DNA of 8,445 nucleotides from Pseudomonadota bacterium (GTDB lineage Bacteria; Pseudomonadota; Alphaproteobacteria; Rhizobiales; Xanthobacteraceae). Below, piece by piece: positions 1 to 6,491 of the stretch. The notes beneath the pieces were generated by a model, which saw only the letters and a list, made by a program, of their open reading frames with translations, was not told the DNA's origin and made no database searches. The stretch spans positions 1 to 8,445 of the forward strand of contig JAJYAH010000272.1 in NCBI GenBank assembly GCA_021779635.1. Reading direction: 5' to 3'. Each line of letters starts with the position of its first letter. Position 1 is the first letter of the stretch. Position numbers and translations under genes: made by a program.

Positions 1-315
1 GACGATCTCGGTGCCGACTGGCCGGCGCTGATGGGGCTCGAGACCTTCCCGTTCGCCGAGATCAAGGTCGATCGGCAATTCGTCACCGGCTGCGCCAACG
101 ACCGGCTGAAGCGGACGGTGTGCCGTTGCATCATCGAGCTCGGCAAGGGATACGGCGCCCGGGTCGTTGCCGAGGGCGTCGAGGACCGCGCGGATTTTGT
201 CGCGGCGAACGAGATGGGTTTCGACCTGGTCCAGGGCTATCTGTTCGGCAAGCCGATGGGGCTCAAGAAATTTGCGCGCTCGGCCCTGACCCATCCGGTG
301 CAGGTCTCGAGGTGA
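1..315 (+). CDS. EAL-domain protein, C-terminal part (5' end outside window)
   Basis: This is the last 104 codons of a gene that enters from the left edge in frame 1 and stops at TGA 313-315. The residues match the second half of an EAL domain, the family that hydrolyses cyclic-di-GMP to pGpG. Visible are the paired metal-binding aspartates (D1-D2 of the fragment, in DDLGADWPAL), the KVD motif with the catalytic-type lysine K22 in FPFAEIKVDRQF, the VVAEGVED motif (E58, E61) and QGYLFGKP (Q78). The loop after the Asp pair is divergent: the usual DDFGxGYSS reads DDLGADWPA, so the usual Gly after position 5 and the YSS are missing. That loop contributes to dimerisation and metal binding in known EAL enzymes, so activity is uncertain. 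The EAL signature itself, and any GGDEF, PAS or membrane part, would lie upstream and cannot be judged. The family call is firm; catalytic status is open. Confidence 0.9.
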   Translation, partial: DDLGADWPALMGLETFPFAEIKVDRQFVTGCANDRLKRTVCRCIIELGKGYGARVVAEGVEDRADFVAANEMGFDLVQGYLFGKPMGLKKFARSALTHPVQVSR

Positions 316-438
316 TGCCGATCAGCGGGCCGGCAATGCTTCACATCGGAAGTGCGCGGCGGGCGATGCCCACCGCCGCGGTTACGCCGCGCGCCGGCCG
401 AGGCAGCGCTTCAATCCGGTTTTGCCAACGAGAATGCC

Positions 439-469
439 GAACAGATCAGTCGAGCCGGCTGATCTGTTC
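439..469. terminator. Perfect 11-bp inverted repeat between convergent genes
   Basis: GAACAGATCAG at 439-449 pairs exactly with CTGATCTGTTC at 459-469 around a 9-nt loop (450-458). It sits where the EAL gene (plus) and the 68-residue protein gene (minus) converge, and contains the stop codon of the latter (446-448). Neither side has a T-tract, so it is not a textbook Rho-independent terminator. It may act as a bidirectional terminator or as a 3' mRNA-stabilising hairpin. The repeat is seen directly; its role is inferred from position. Confidence 0.5.
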
Positions 470-652
470 CTCGGTCACCACGCGCTCGATGTTCTCGGTC
501 TTGCTCTTGATGCGGTAGCGCGGGCGTCCGTCTGCCTCGATCGGCAGGCAGGTGACAATGGTATAGACACTGCGCTGCTTGACGACGGCGCGGCCCTGCG
601 GCCCCTGAAGCTGGTGGTGGACGTCGTCGTTGATCGCGTAATTGTGGGCCAT
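446..652 (-). CDS. Small conserved protein of unknown function (68 aa)
   Basis: The frame begins at ATG 650-652 (reverse complement) and ends at TGA 446-448. The reading frame stays open further upstream, but that part is the shadow of the TetR gene on the same strand, and this is the only plausible start: the residues after it (MAHNYAINDD...) look like a real small protein. Its second half, with SVYTIVTCLPIEADGRPRYRIKS and then ERVVTEEQISRL, resembles from memory a family of short uncharacterised proteins of Rhizobiales with a 'Y-x-I-V-x-x-L-P ... Y-R-I-K-S ... E-R-V-V-x-E-x-Q' pattern. There is no signal peptide, membrane segment or cysteine motif; it is probably cytosolic. Only a weak purine stretch (GGAAA) lies ahead of the start. 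It lies 67 bp downstream of the TetR gene on the same strand, so it could be read through from it or have its own promoter. Function unknown. Confidence 0.7.
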   Translation of the reverse strand: MAHNYAINDDVHHQLQGPQGRAVVKQRSVYTIVTCLPIEADGRPRYRIKSKTENIERVVTEEQISRLD

Positions 653-719
653 CGCGTGGGTTTCCGTTAAAGAAGGGCTTTTAGGCGCAACGGCCCCGCC
701 GCGCAACACATCTGATTGG

Positions 720-1457
720 TTAATATGGCGGCAGCGGCGGCCGGGCCGCGGTCGCGCAGCCCCGCAGAAACAGCGCCGCGCAGCGGCGCGCCCGGGCTTC
801 GATCTCGGCGCGCGACGGCAGCGGAACGCCGCCATAGATCGCGGCGCGCTGCGGTGCGGCGGCGACCATGCCGAGCAGCATGCCGGCGGCCTCCTCGACA
901 TTATCGAGTTCGATCCGTCCCCGCTGCTGCTGCCCCCGCAGCCAGCCCGCAAGCGCTGCCTGGGTGCGCTGAATGCCGTTTCTGTAGAAGGTTCCGGCGA
1001 TATCCGAAGCCTTGCCGGCCTCCTGCAACACCATGCGCTGGAGCGCCACGACTTCGTCGTCGAGCGTGAGACCCGCACAGGCCATCAGCACGGCATAGAG
1101 CGCCTGTTCGATTTCGGGCTGATCGATGGCCTGCAGGTTGGCGTCGGAAAGGAACCGGTCGAGCCGGTCCGATACCATGCCCTCGAACAGCGTCGCCTTG
1201 TTGGGGACCAGACGATACAGCGTTTTGGTGGAAACCCCGGCCCGGCGGGCCACGGTTTCCATGCTGGTTGCGGCATAGCCGCTGCCGGCGAACTCGTGCC
1301 GGGCAGCCTCGTAAATGATCTGGCGGGTCTCATCGTCGGGGCGAACCTGTGGCCGGCCCCGGCAACGTCTGTCTTCCGGAGCGCCTTGACCGGCGCCTTG
1401 GGCCGCTTCCCGGCTGACGGGTTCAGGGATTTCCGGGAGCGATGTGATCCTGGCCAT
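720..1457 (-). CDS. TetR/AcrR-family transcriptional repressor of the adjacent efflux operon
   Basis: A 245-residue protein, somewhat longer than the usual 190-220 of the family because of an extra N-terminal tail of about 40 residues that ends in an Arg-rich RCRGRP patch. Residues 45-91 form the TetR helix-turn-helix domain: RQIIYEAARHEFAGSGYAAT, then METVARRAGVSTKTLYRLVPNKATLFEGM, with the recognition-helix signature GVSTKTLYR and the following F/NK-LF element. Residues from about 100 on are the variable ligand-binding and dimer domain (LDDEVVALQRMVLQEA resembles the TetR_C form seen in AcrR-like regulators). The gene is divergent from the membrane-fusion-protein and MFS efflux genes, and a perfect palindrome lies between the two starts. 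By the usual logic of this arrangement it represses both itself and the pump and is released by a pump substrate. The ligand cannot be read from sequence. Start ATG 1455-1457 has no strong ribosome site; there is no other methionine before the DNA-binding domain. Confidence 0.9.
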   Translation of the reverse strand: MARITSLPEIPEPVSREAAQGAGQGAPEDRRCRGRPQVRPDDETRQIIYEAARHEFAGSGYAATSMETVARRAGVSTKTLYRLVPNKATLFEGMVSDRLDRFLSDANLQAIDQPEIEQALYAVLMACAGLTLDDEVVALQRMVLQEAGKASDIAGTFYRNGIQRTQAALAGWLRGQQQRGRIELDNVEEAAGMLLGMVAAAPQRAAIYGGVPLPSRAEIEARARRCAALFLRGCATAARPPLPPY

Positions 1458-1472
1458 GCTTTTACATGATGC

Positions 1473-1490
1473 CTGTCATTCCATTGACAG
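1473..1490. promoter_or_regulatory. Candidate TetR operator, CTGTCA-N6-TGACAG
   Basis: Two perfect 6-bp half-sites (1473-1478 and 1485-1490) are separated by TTCCAT. The right half overlaps the -35 box of the efflux promoter (TTGACA, 1484-1489). The palindrome also falls at about the expected transcription start of the TetR gene read the other way. The size and symmetry fit a TetR dimer site. The palindrome is seen directly; binding is inferred. Confidence 0.65.
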
Positions 1491-1511
1491 TCCCAATCTA
1501 GGCTCTATTTT
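1484..1511 (+). promoter_or_regulatory. Sigma-70-type promoter for the efflux operon
   Basis: The -35 box TTGACA (1484-1489) is a perfect consensus. A 16-nt spacer follows, then the -10 box TATTTT (1506-1511, 4 of 6 matches). Transcription would start near 1518, leaving a leader of about 70 nt before ATG 1590. The -35 box overlaps the palindromic operator candidate, so a bound repressor would block polymerase. Confidence 0.55.
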
Positions 1512-1523
1512 GGAAAATATCAA
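1495..1523 (-). promoter_or_regulatory. Sigma-70-type promoter for the TetR gene
   Basis: Read on the minus strand, TTGATA (1518-1523, 5 of 6 matches to the -35 consensus) is followed by exactly 17 nt and TAGATT (1495-1500, 4 of 6 matches to -10). Transcription would start near 1488, inside the palindrome at 1473-1490. This would make the regulator autorepressed by the same operator. Confidence 0.5.
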
Positions 1524-1589
1524 GTTTCCTAATTCAGCGCGAAGTTCCCCGCTCGGCCAAGCCAGCGAAGGCCATCAGGAGCAACCATC

Positions 1590-2888
1590 ATGACCCGCCT
1601 TTCCACCGCCTTCGAGATCGAGCGTCCGGTTCCGGCCGACGACAGCGTCACGGAGCTGCTGCCCGCCGCGCCCGAAGTGGCCCTCGCCAACCCGCCGGCG
1701 CCGGTGGCGAGGCAAAAGTTCAATTTCCGCAAGCTATTGATGACCGGCGCGGCGGTCGCAGCCCTGGCCGGCGCGGTCTGGTATGGCTGGGATTATTGGA
1801 CCGTCGGCCAGTATCTGGTTTCCACCGACGACGCCTATGTGAAGGCGGACAACACCACCATCGCCCCCAAGGTCTCCGGCTATCTGCGCGAGGTAAAGGT
1901 CGGCGACAACGAGCCTGTCACTGCCGGACAGGTGCTGGCCCGGATCGACGAGCGCGACTTTCAGGTGGCGCTTGACCAGGCGAAGTCCGATGTCGCGGCG
2001 GCCGAGGCCGCGATCGTCAGCAAGCAGGCCCAGCTCGGGGTTCAACAGGCGGTGATCGACGCCGCCAGGGCAACGATCGATGTCGACAATGCGACCGTCA
2101 CCTTCGCCGCACAGGAAAACAAACGCTACACCGATCTGGCCGCCTCCGGTTATGGCAGCGTGCAAAACGCCCAGCAGGCGCAGTCGCATATCGCCGGCGC
2201 CAAGGCCGCGATCCAGCGCGACACCGCCAACCTCGCCTCGGCGCTGAAGCAGGTCGACCTGCTCAAGGCCGAGATCGCCCAGGCCACCGCGGCGCTGGCG
2301 CGTGCCAAGTCGGCGCAGAGTCAGGCCGAGCTCAATCTCGGCTACACCAGCATTGTCGCTCCGATCGACGGCATTGTCGGCAATCGCACGCTGCGCACCG
2401 GGCAGTTCGTGCAGGCTGGAACGCAACTGATGTCGGTGGTGCCGGTGGCCGGCGCCTATGTGGTCGCCAACTACAAGGAAACCCAGCTCACCCACGTGCG
2501 AGAAGGGCAACAGGTCGATATTGCCGTCGACATGTTCCCCGGCCGGACGGTCCACGGCCATGTCGACAGCATTGCGCCCGCCAGCGGCCAGGAATTCGCG
2601 CTGCTGCCGCCGGACAACGCCACCGGCAATTTCACCAAGGTGGTGCAACGCATCCCGGTCAAGATCGCGCTCGACAGCAGCAACGACGCATCGGTCGCGC
2701 TGCGTCCCGGCATGTCGGTGATTCCCACCATCGAGACCAGGTCGCAAGGCATCGCGTCCCAAGCCGGCGGCCACATCGCGGCAACCGCATCCAAGACAGC
2801 GAACAGCATTCCGGGAGGATCGTGCCATGTCCCATCGCACCCCGTCGGCCTCGATATCCCGGCTTCCGAGCTCTCGCGCCGGATCTGA
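1590..2888 (+). CDS. HlyD/EmrA-family membrane fusion protein of a drug efflux pump
   Basis: A 432-residue periplasmic adaptor that links an inner-membrane transporter to an outer-membrane channel. Residues 1-47 are a cytoplasmic tail and about 48-68 a single membrane anchor (LLMTGAAVAALAGAVWYGWDYW). STDDAYVKAD at 78-87 is the classic EmrA signature and opens the first lipoyl-like half (to about 120). A long Ala/Gln-rich coiled-coil hairpin spans about 123-248. The second lipoyl half follows at 250-285 (GYTSIVAPIDGIVGNRTLRTGQFVQAG), then the beta-barrel at 288-380 (VVANYKETQLTHVREGQQVDI, SGQEFALLPPDNATGNFTKVVQRIPVKI). Start ATG 1590 has AGGAG at 1577-1581, 8 nt upstream. The last 50 or so residues form an extra, low-complexity tail, and the final 62 bp overlap the downstream transporter gene. 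It is the first gene of an operon with that transporter, controlled by the divergent TetR gene. Family call firm; the exported compound is unknown. Confidence 0.93.
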   Translation: MTRLSTAFEIERPVPADDSVTELLPAAPEVALANPPAPVARQKFNFRKLLMTGAAVAALAGAVWYGWDYWTVGQYLVSTDDAYVKADNTTIAPKVSGYLREVKVGDNEPVTAGQVLARIDERDFQVALDQAKSDVAAAEAAIVSKQAQLGVQQAVIDAARATIDVDNATVTFAAQENKRYTDLAASGYGSVQNAQQAQSHIAGAKAAIQRDTANLASALKQVDLLKAEIAQATAALARAKSAQSQAELNLGYTSIVAPIDGIVGNRTLRTGQFVQAGTQLMSVVPVAGAYVVANYKETQLTHVREGQQVDIAVDMFPGRTVHGHVDSIAPASGQEFALLPPDNATGNFTKVVQRIPVKIALDSSNDASVALRPGMSVIPTIETRSQGIASQAGGHIAATASKTANSIPGGSCHVPSHPVGLDIPASELSRRI

Positions 2889-4449
2889 GCGCGCCGCAGT
2901 CGATCCGAACCGCGCCAGCGTAACCACCTGGATCGCCGTGCTTGCGGCCATGATCGGTTCGTTCATGGCGATCCTCAACATCCAGATCACCAACGCCTCG
3001 CTGCTCAACATCGAAGGCGGCATCGGCACCGGCGTCGACAACGGATCGTGGATCTCGACGTCGTATCTGATCGGCGAGATCGTGGTGATCCCGCTCACCG
3101 ATTATCTCAGCCGGGTGTTCTCGTTCCGCCGCTACATGCTGGCGAGCGCCGCGCTGTTCGCCGCGTTCTCGGTGGCCTGCGCCTTCACCCACGATCTGCC
3201 GTCGATGATCGCGATGCGGGGCCTGCAGGGATTCGCCGGCGGCGTGCTGATCCCGATGGCGTTCACGCTGGTGCTGACCAGGCTGCCGAAGCCGCAACAG
3301 CCGATCGGCCTTGCGGTGTTCGCGCTGTCGGTGACCTTTGCGCCGGCGATCGGACCCACTATCGGCGGCTATCTGACCGAGAACTACGGCTGGCAGACCA
3401 TCTTCTTCGTCAACGTGGTGCCGACCGTGGTGATGCTGTCGGCGCTCTATCTGACGCTGGAGCGAACGCCGATGCAGTTCAAGTTGCTGAAGGAAGGCGA
3501 CTGGGCCGGCATCGCCACCATGGCGATCGGGCTGTCGGCGCTGCAGACCGTGCTCGAGGAAGGCAACAAGGACGACTGGTTCTCGTCGCCCTTCATCCTG
3601 CGTCTGGCAGGGGTCGCGCTGGTCAGCCTGTCGCTGTTCGTCTGGATCGAGCTGACCATCGAAAAACCGCTGATCCGGCTGCGGCTACTGACCCGGCGCA
3701 ATTTCGGCTTCGGCACCATCGCCATGACCATGCTGGGCTTCGCGCTGTTCGGATCGGTCTATATCCTGCCCGCTTATCTCGGCGAGGCACAGGGCTATAA
3801 TGCCGAGCAGATCGGCGCCGTGCTGGCATGGACCGGGCTGCCGCAACTGGCCCTGATTCCGCTGGTGCCGAAGCTGATGCAGCGCTTCGACACCCGCTAC
3901 ATCGCCTTCACCGGCCTGATGATCTTCGCCTATAGCTGCTTCATGAACACGGCGATGTCGCCGGACTATGCCGGCGACCAGCTCTGGATTCCGAACATCG
4001 TCCGTGCCATCGGCCAGGCCATGGTGCTGACGCCGCTGACCTCGGTGACCACGGGCGATATCGCGCCGCAGGACGCCGCGGCGGCATCGGGCATCAGCAA
4101 CATGTTCCGCAACCTCGGCGGTGCGATCGGCACCGCGGTGCTCGCCACCGTGATCACCAAGCGCGAGCAGTTTCACTCCAACATCATCGGCCAATCGGTG
4201 ACGCTCGGCCGCGAGGAAGTGCGCAACCGGATCGCTGCGATGACCGACTTCTTCATGGCCCATGGCGTGCCGGATCCTGCGGCTGCGCATCAACAGGCCA
4301 TCATCGCGCTCGGCAATAGCGTCAAGCGTCAGGCCCTGGTGATGGGCTTTTCCGATACCTTTGCGGTGATCGCCGGCGTGCTGGTGCTCGCGGCCATCGC
4401 GGTTTTGCTGACCAGGCGGACGCGAGCGGGCGGCGCGGCAGCGCATTGA
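2827..4449 (+). CDS. DHA2-family MFS efflux permease (EmrB/QacA type)
   Basis: A 540-residue, about 14-helix proton-driven exporter of the DHA2 family, the inner-membrane partner of the preceding fusion protein. A hydrophilic N-terminus of about 30 residues precedes helix 1 (TTWIAVLAAMIGSFMAILNIQITNASL). Family landmarks are DNGSWISTSYLIGEIVVIPLTDYLSRVFSFRRY (about 71-103, including motif A with D92 and the RR), motif B MRGLQGFAGG (130-139, R131), and motif C, AIGPTIGGYLTENYGWQTIFFVN (174-196), the antiporter signature. Later hydrophobic segments run to about 528, with a periplasmic loop near 448-500. ATG 2827 has GGGAGG at 2813-2818, 8 nt upstream, so it has its own strong ribosome site inside the end of the upstream gene. 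The 62-bp overlap implies coupled translation. Likely exports lipophilic drugs, detergents or phenolics as EmrAB does; substrate not readable. A TolC-like partner must be encoded elsewhere. Confidence 0.94.
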   Translation: MSHRTPSASISRLPSSRAGSERAAVDPNRASVTTWIAVLAAMIGSFMAILNIQITNASLLNIEGGIGTGVDNGSWISTSYLIGEIVVIPLTDYLSRVFSFRRYMLASAALFAAFSVACAFTHDLPSMIAMRGLQGFAGGVLIPMAFTLVLTRLPKPQQPIGLAVFALSVTFAPAIGPTIGGYLTENYGWQTIFFVNVVPTVVMLSALYLTLERTPMQFKLLKEGDWAGIATMAIGLSALQTVLEEGNKDDWFSSPFILRLAGVALVSLSLFVWIELTIEKPLIRLRLLTRRNFGFGTIAMTMLGFALFGSVYILPAYLGEAQGYNAEQIGAVLAWTGLPQLALIPLVPKLMQRFDTRYIAFTGLMIFAYSCFMNTAMSPDYAGDQLWIPNIVRAIGQAMVLTPLTSVTTGDIAPQDAAAASGISNMFRNLGGAIGTAVLATVITKREQFHSNIIGQSVTLGREEVRNRIAAMTDFFMAHGVPDPAAAHQQAIIALGNSVKRQALVMGFSDTFAVIAGVLVLAAIAVLLTRRTRAGGAAAH

Positions 4450-4493
4450 ACCCGGGAGGCACGTAGTCCGTTTGGCTGTGGCGTGACCATGCT

Positions 4494-4517
4494 GCAAGCG
4501 GGGCGTCGAGCGCTTGC
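4494..4517 (+). other. Stem-loop between the efflux operon and the SulP gene
   Basis: GCAAGCG (4494-4500) pairs perfectly with CGCTTGC (4511-4517) around a 10-nt loop, 45 bp after the MFS stop codon. No T-tract follows, so it is at best a weak or Rho-assisted terminator of the efflux operon. The rest of 4450-4613 shows no clear promoter match. Confidence 0.35.
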
Positions 4518-4613
4518 GCGCCATTATTGCGCCCACGACTCTTGAGATCGCAGAGACGACCGCCGATAGTGTCGGATCGTCCTGAGGTGCATGATTCAAG
4601 CGTACAGTGGAGA

Positions 4614-6290
4614 ATGACGCGGTTGATCCTGTTTAGGGGTTTCCGGCCTTTCAATCGCAAGGCGGCGATGCGTGATGTTTTTGCCGGCGTGAATCTGGCG
4701 TCCATGAACATCCCGCAAGTGCTGGGCTATGCACGGATCGCAGGCATGCCCGTGGTCACCGGGCTTTACACCGTGCTGATGCCGCTCGTTGCGTTCGCGG
4801 TGTTCGGTTCCTCCCGCCATCTTATCGTGGCCGCCGACTCGGCCACTGCGGTCATCTTCTCCAGCCCGCTGTCCCGCATGGCAGTCCCCGCCAGCGAGAA
4901 GTATGTCGCGCTGGTTGGCATGGTGGCACTGCTGACCGCCGGGCTTCTGTTTCTGGCGTGGATCTTCAAGCTCGGATTCCTCGCCGACTTCCTGTCGCGG
5001 ACGGTGCTGGTCGGGTTTCTCACCGGCGTCGGATTTCAGGTCGGCATAGCGATGCTGGGTGACATGCTCGGTGTCCCGGTCAGTTCGCATGGCACGCTCG
5101 CCCAGGCATGGGAGATCGTCCAGGGCCTGCCGAGATCCAACCTTCCGACACTGGCCTTGTCCGCGCTGGTGGCAGGCAGCATCCTGCTCGGCAAGCGCAT
5201 CGCCCCGCGAATTCCCCTTTCGCTGTTCGCGGTGGCAGCGACGATCGCGGCGAGTGCTGCGTTCCACTTCGCCGAACGCGGAATCGCGGTCATCGGTCCG
5301 GTTCCCGGGGGTTTGCCGGCAATCGGGCTGCCTGACGTGACCTGGAGCGAAGCCCTGACGCTGCTGCCGGTGGCCGCTTCATGCTTTGTGATGATCATCG
5401 CGCAAAGTGCGGCGACATCGCGGGCATTCGCCTTGCGTTACCACGAACGCGTCGAGGAGGACGCGGACATCCTTGGCCTGTCGGCGGCGAACGCGGCCGC
5501 TGCGGTGAGCGGAACGTTTGTGGTCAACGGCAGCCCCACGCAGACCGCGATGGCGGATCGCGCCGGGGCGCGCAGCCAGATCGCACAACTGGTATTCGCG
5601 GGCGTTGTGCTGCTGGTGCTGCTGTTCCTCACCGGCCCGCTTCAGTACCTTCCACGCTGCGTATTGGCCGGCATCGTATTCACGATCGCGACCGGGATGA
5701 TCGACGTGACGGCCCTGCGCGATATTCGCCACGAAAGCCCGGGCGAATTTTATCTCGCCATCGTCACCGCCGCGGCCGTGATCGCGATCGGCGTCGAACA
5801 AGGCATCCTGCTGGCGATCGCCCTGTCGCTGTTCAGGCACGTGCGCCACAGCTACAACCCGCACACCATCATGCTGATGCCGAACGCAACCGGCCGCTGG
5901 GTTCCGATGCCGGCGGCCCCAGGCAAACAGACCGAACCAGGGCTGATCGTCTATCGTTTCAATTCGGATTTGTTTTATGCCAATGGCGGCCGTTTTGCCG
6001 ATGAGGTGCGCTTGCTCGTGAAGCGCGCGCCGACGCCTGTGCGCTGGTTCATTGTCGATGCGGGCCCGATCACCGATATCGACTACTCCGCCGCGCAATC
6101 GGTGCGCGATTTGCTCGAAGATCTGTCGCGCCAAGGGGTTGGCATCATCTTTGCCCGCGTCAGTCCGTACCTTCGCTCCGATATGGACCGGCACCGGATC
6201 ACGACGGCTATCGGCGAGACGCGGATTTTTGCAACCCTGCATGAAGCCATTACCGCGGTGCGCGACGATGTGCCGGGAGTTCGCCCTTGA
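4614..6290 (+). CDS. SulP-family inorganic anion permease with C-terminal STAS domain
   Basis: From ATG 4614 the product is 558 residues, the usual size for bacterial SulP proteins. These inner-membrane carriers move sulfate, bicarbonate or similar anions. The N-terminus has the family core RDVFAGVNLASMNIPQVLGYARIAGMPVVTGLY (20-52), then FGSSRHLIVAADSATAV (64-80), repeated hydrophobic helices to about 408, and NGSPTQTAMADRAGARSQ (305-322), the conserved SulP segment. The STAS domain covers about 443-550 (LIVYRFNSDLFYANGGRF, then WFIVDAGPITDIDYSAAQSVRDLLEDL). Substrate is not decidable from sequence; sulfate and bicarbonate are both possible. The frame stays open upstream with alternative starts TTG 4527, TTG 4542, GTG 4569 and GTG 4587. 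ATG 4614 is preferred because conserved sequence begins about 20 residues later, but its only purine box (GGAGA, 4609-4613) abuts it directly, so the start is uncertain. It lies 164 bp after the efflux gene and has no obvious functional link to it. Confidence 0.9.
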   Translation: MTRLILFRGFRPFNRKAAMRDVFAGVNLASMNIPQVLGYARIAGMPVVTGLYTVLMPLVAFAVFGSSRHLIVAADSATAVIFSSPLSRMAVPASEKYVALVGMVALLTAGLLFLAWIFKLGFLADFLSRTVLVGFLTGVGFQVGIAMLGDMLGVPVSSHGTLAQAWEIVQGLPRSNLPTLALSALVAGSILLGKRIAPRIPLSLFAVAATIAASAAFHFAERGIAVIGPVPGGLPAIGLPDVTWSEALTLLPVAASCFVMIIAQSAATSRAFALRYHERVEEDADILGLSAANAAAAVSGTFVVNGSPTQTAMADRAGARSQIAQLVFAGVVLLVLLFLTGPLQYLPRCVLAGIVFTIATGMIDVTALRDIRHESPGEFYLAIVTAAAVIAIGVEQGILLAIALSLFRHVRHSYNPHTIMLMPNATGRWVPMPAAPGKQTEPGLIVYRFNSDLFYANGGRFADEVRLLVKRAPTPVRWFIVDAGPITDIDYSAAQSVRDLLEDLSRQGVGIIFARVSPYLRSDMDRHRITTAIGETRIFATLHEAITAVRDDVPGVRP

Positions 6291-6420
6291 GGCTTTTCGC
6301 TGCAGCCTCGGTTCCGATTGAACCGGATCATCGCGGGAAGTTCGCGGCGCCAGGCCGCAACGGATGGCAGAAGCAGAAAATCATGCGACCCCTCGACAAC
6401 CCGTTCCGCACGAGGTTGTC
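6289..6420 (+). other. Cluster of stem-loops after the SulP gene (possible terminator region)
   Basis: Several hairpins follow the SulP stop. GAGGC (6289-6293) can pair with GCCTC (6305-6309). CGGTTC (6309-6314) pairs with GAACCG (6320-6325) around 5 nt. GCGGC (6344-6348) pairs with GCCGC (6354-6358) around 5 nt. GACAACC (6395-6401) pairs with GGTTGTC (6414-6420) around 12 nt. None is followed by a run of T. Together they probably end the SulP transcript, but this is inference. No credible gene lies in 6291-6617; short frames there lack ribosome sites and family resemblance. Confidence 0.35.
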
Positions 6421-6477
6421 ACCCATGTCTTGGGTACGCGGTGTTGCCTATGTTTCCGGGCTGGACAACGTGCAGGG

Positions 6478-6491
6478 TGGCGGAGAGGGAG
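6478..6491 (-). repeat. Candidate attachment site: tRNA-Ser 3'-end fragment
   Basis: Read on the minus strand the 14 bases are CTCCCTCTCCGCCA. This equals the end of a typical bacterial tRNA-Ser: last bases of the T-stem, the CCTCTCC acceptor strand, discriminator G and CCA. Further upstream on that strand the match decays (TTCCAA where TTCGAA is expected), and no cloverleaf can be folded, so this is a fragment and not a tRNA gene. It lies 127 bp before a tyrosine integrase gene, as expected for an att core left when an element integrates into a tRNA 3' end. If so, an intact tRNA-Ser on the minus strand should lie at the far right end of the element. The match is to remembered consensus, not to this genome's own tRNA. 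Confidence 0.45.

Noticed and set aside
653..1078. N-terminal extension of the small protein frame through the TetR gene
   Set aside because: This part is the out-of-frame image of the TetR gene on the same strand; the real protein starts at 652.
642..1469. Plus-strand open frame of 275 codons opposite the TetR gene
   Set aside because: The TetR helix-turn-helix on the minus strand is clear; the plus-strand frame is compositional.
1734..3098. Minus-strand open frame of 454 codons opposite the efflux genes
   Set aside because: It is antisense to two well-supported genes, has Arg/Gly/Asp-rich low-information sequence and no family motif; it results from high-GC codon bias.
3685..4599. Minus-strand open frame of 304 codons opposite the MFS gene end
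   Set aside because: Its His/Arg-rich translation mirrors the MFS codons and it has no credible domain.
5379..6242. Minus-strand open frame of 287 codons opposite the SulP gene
   Set aside because: Antisense shadow of conserved SulP and STAS sequence, with no recognisable motif.
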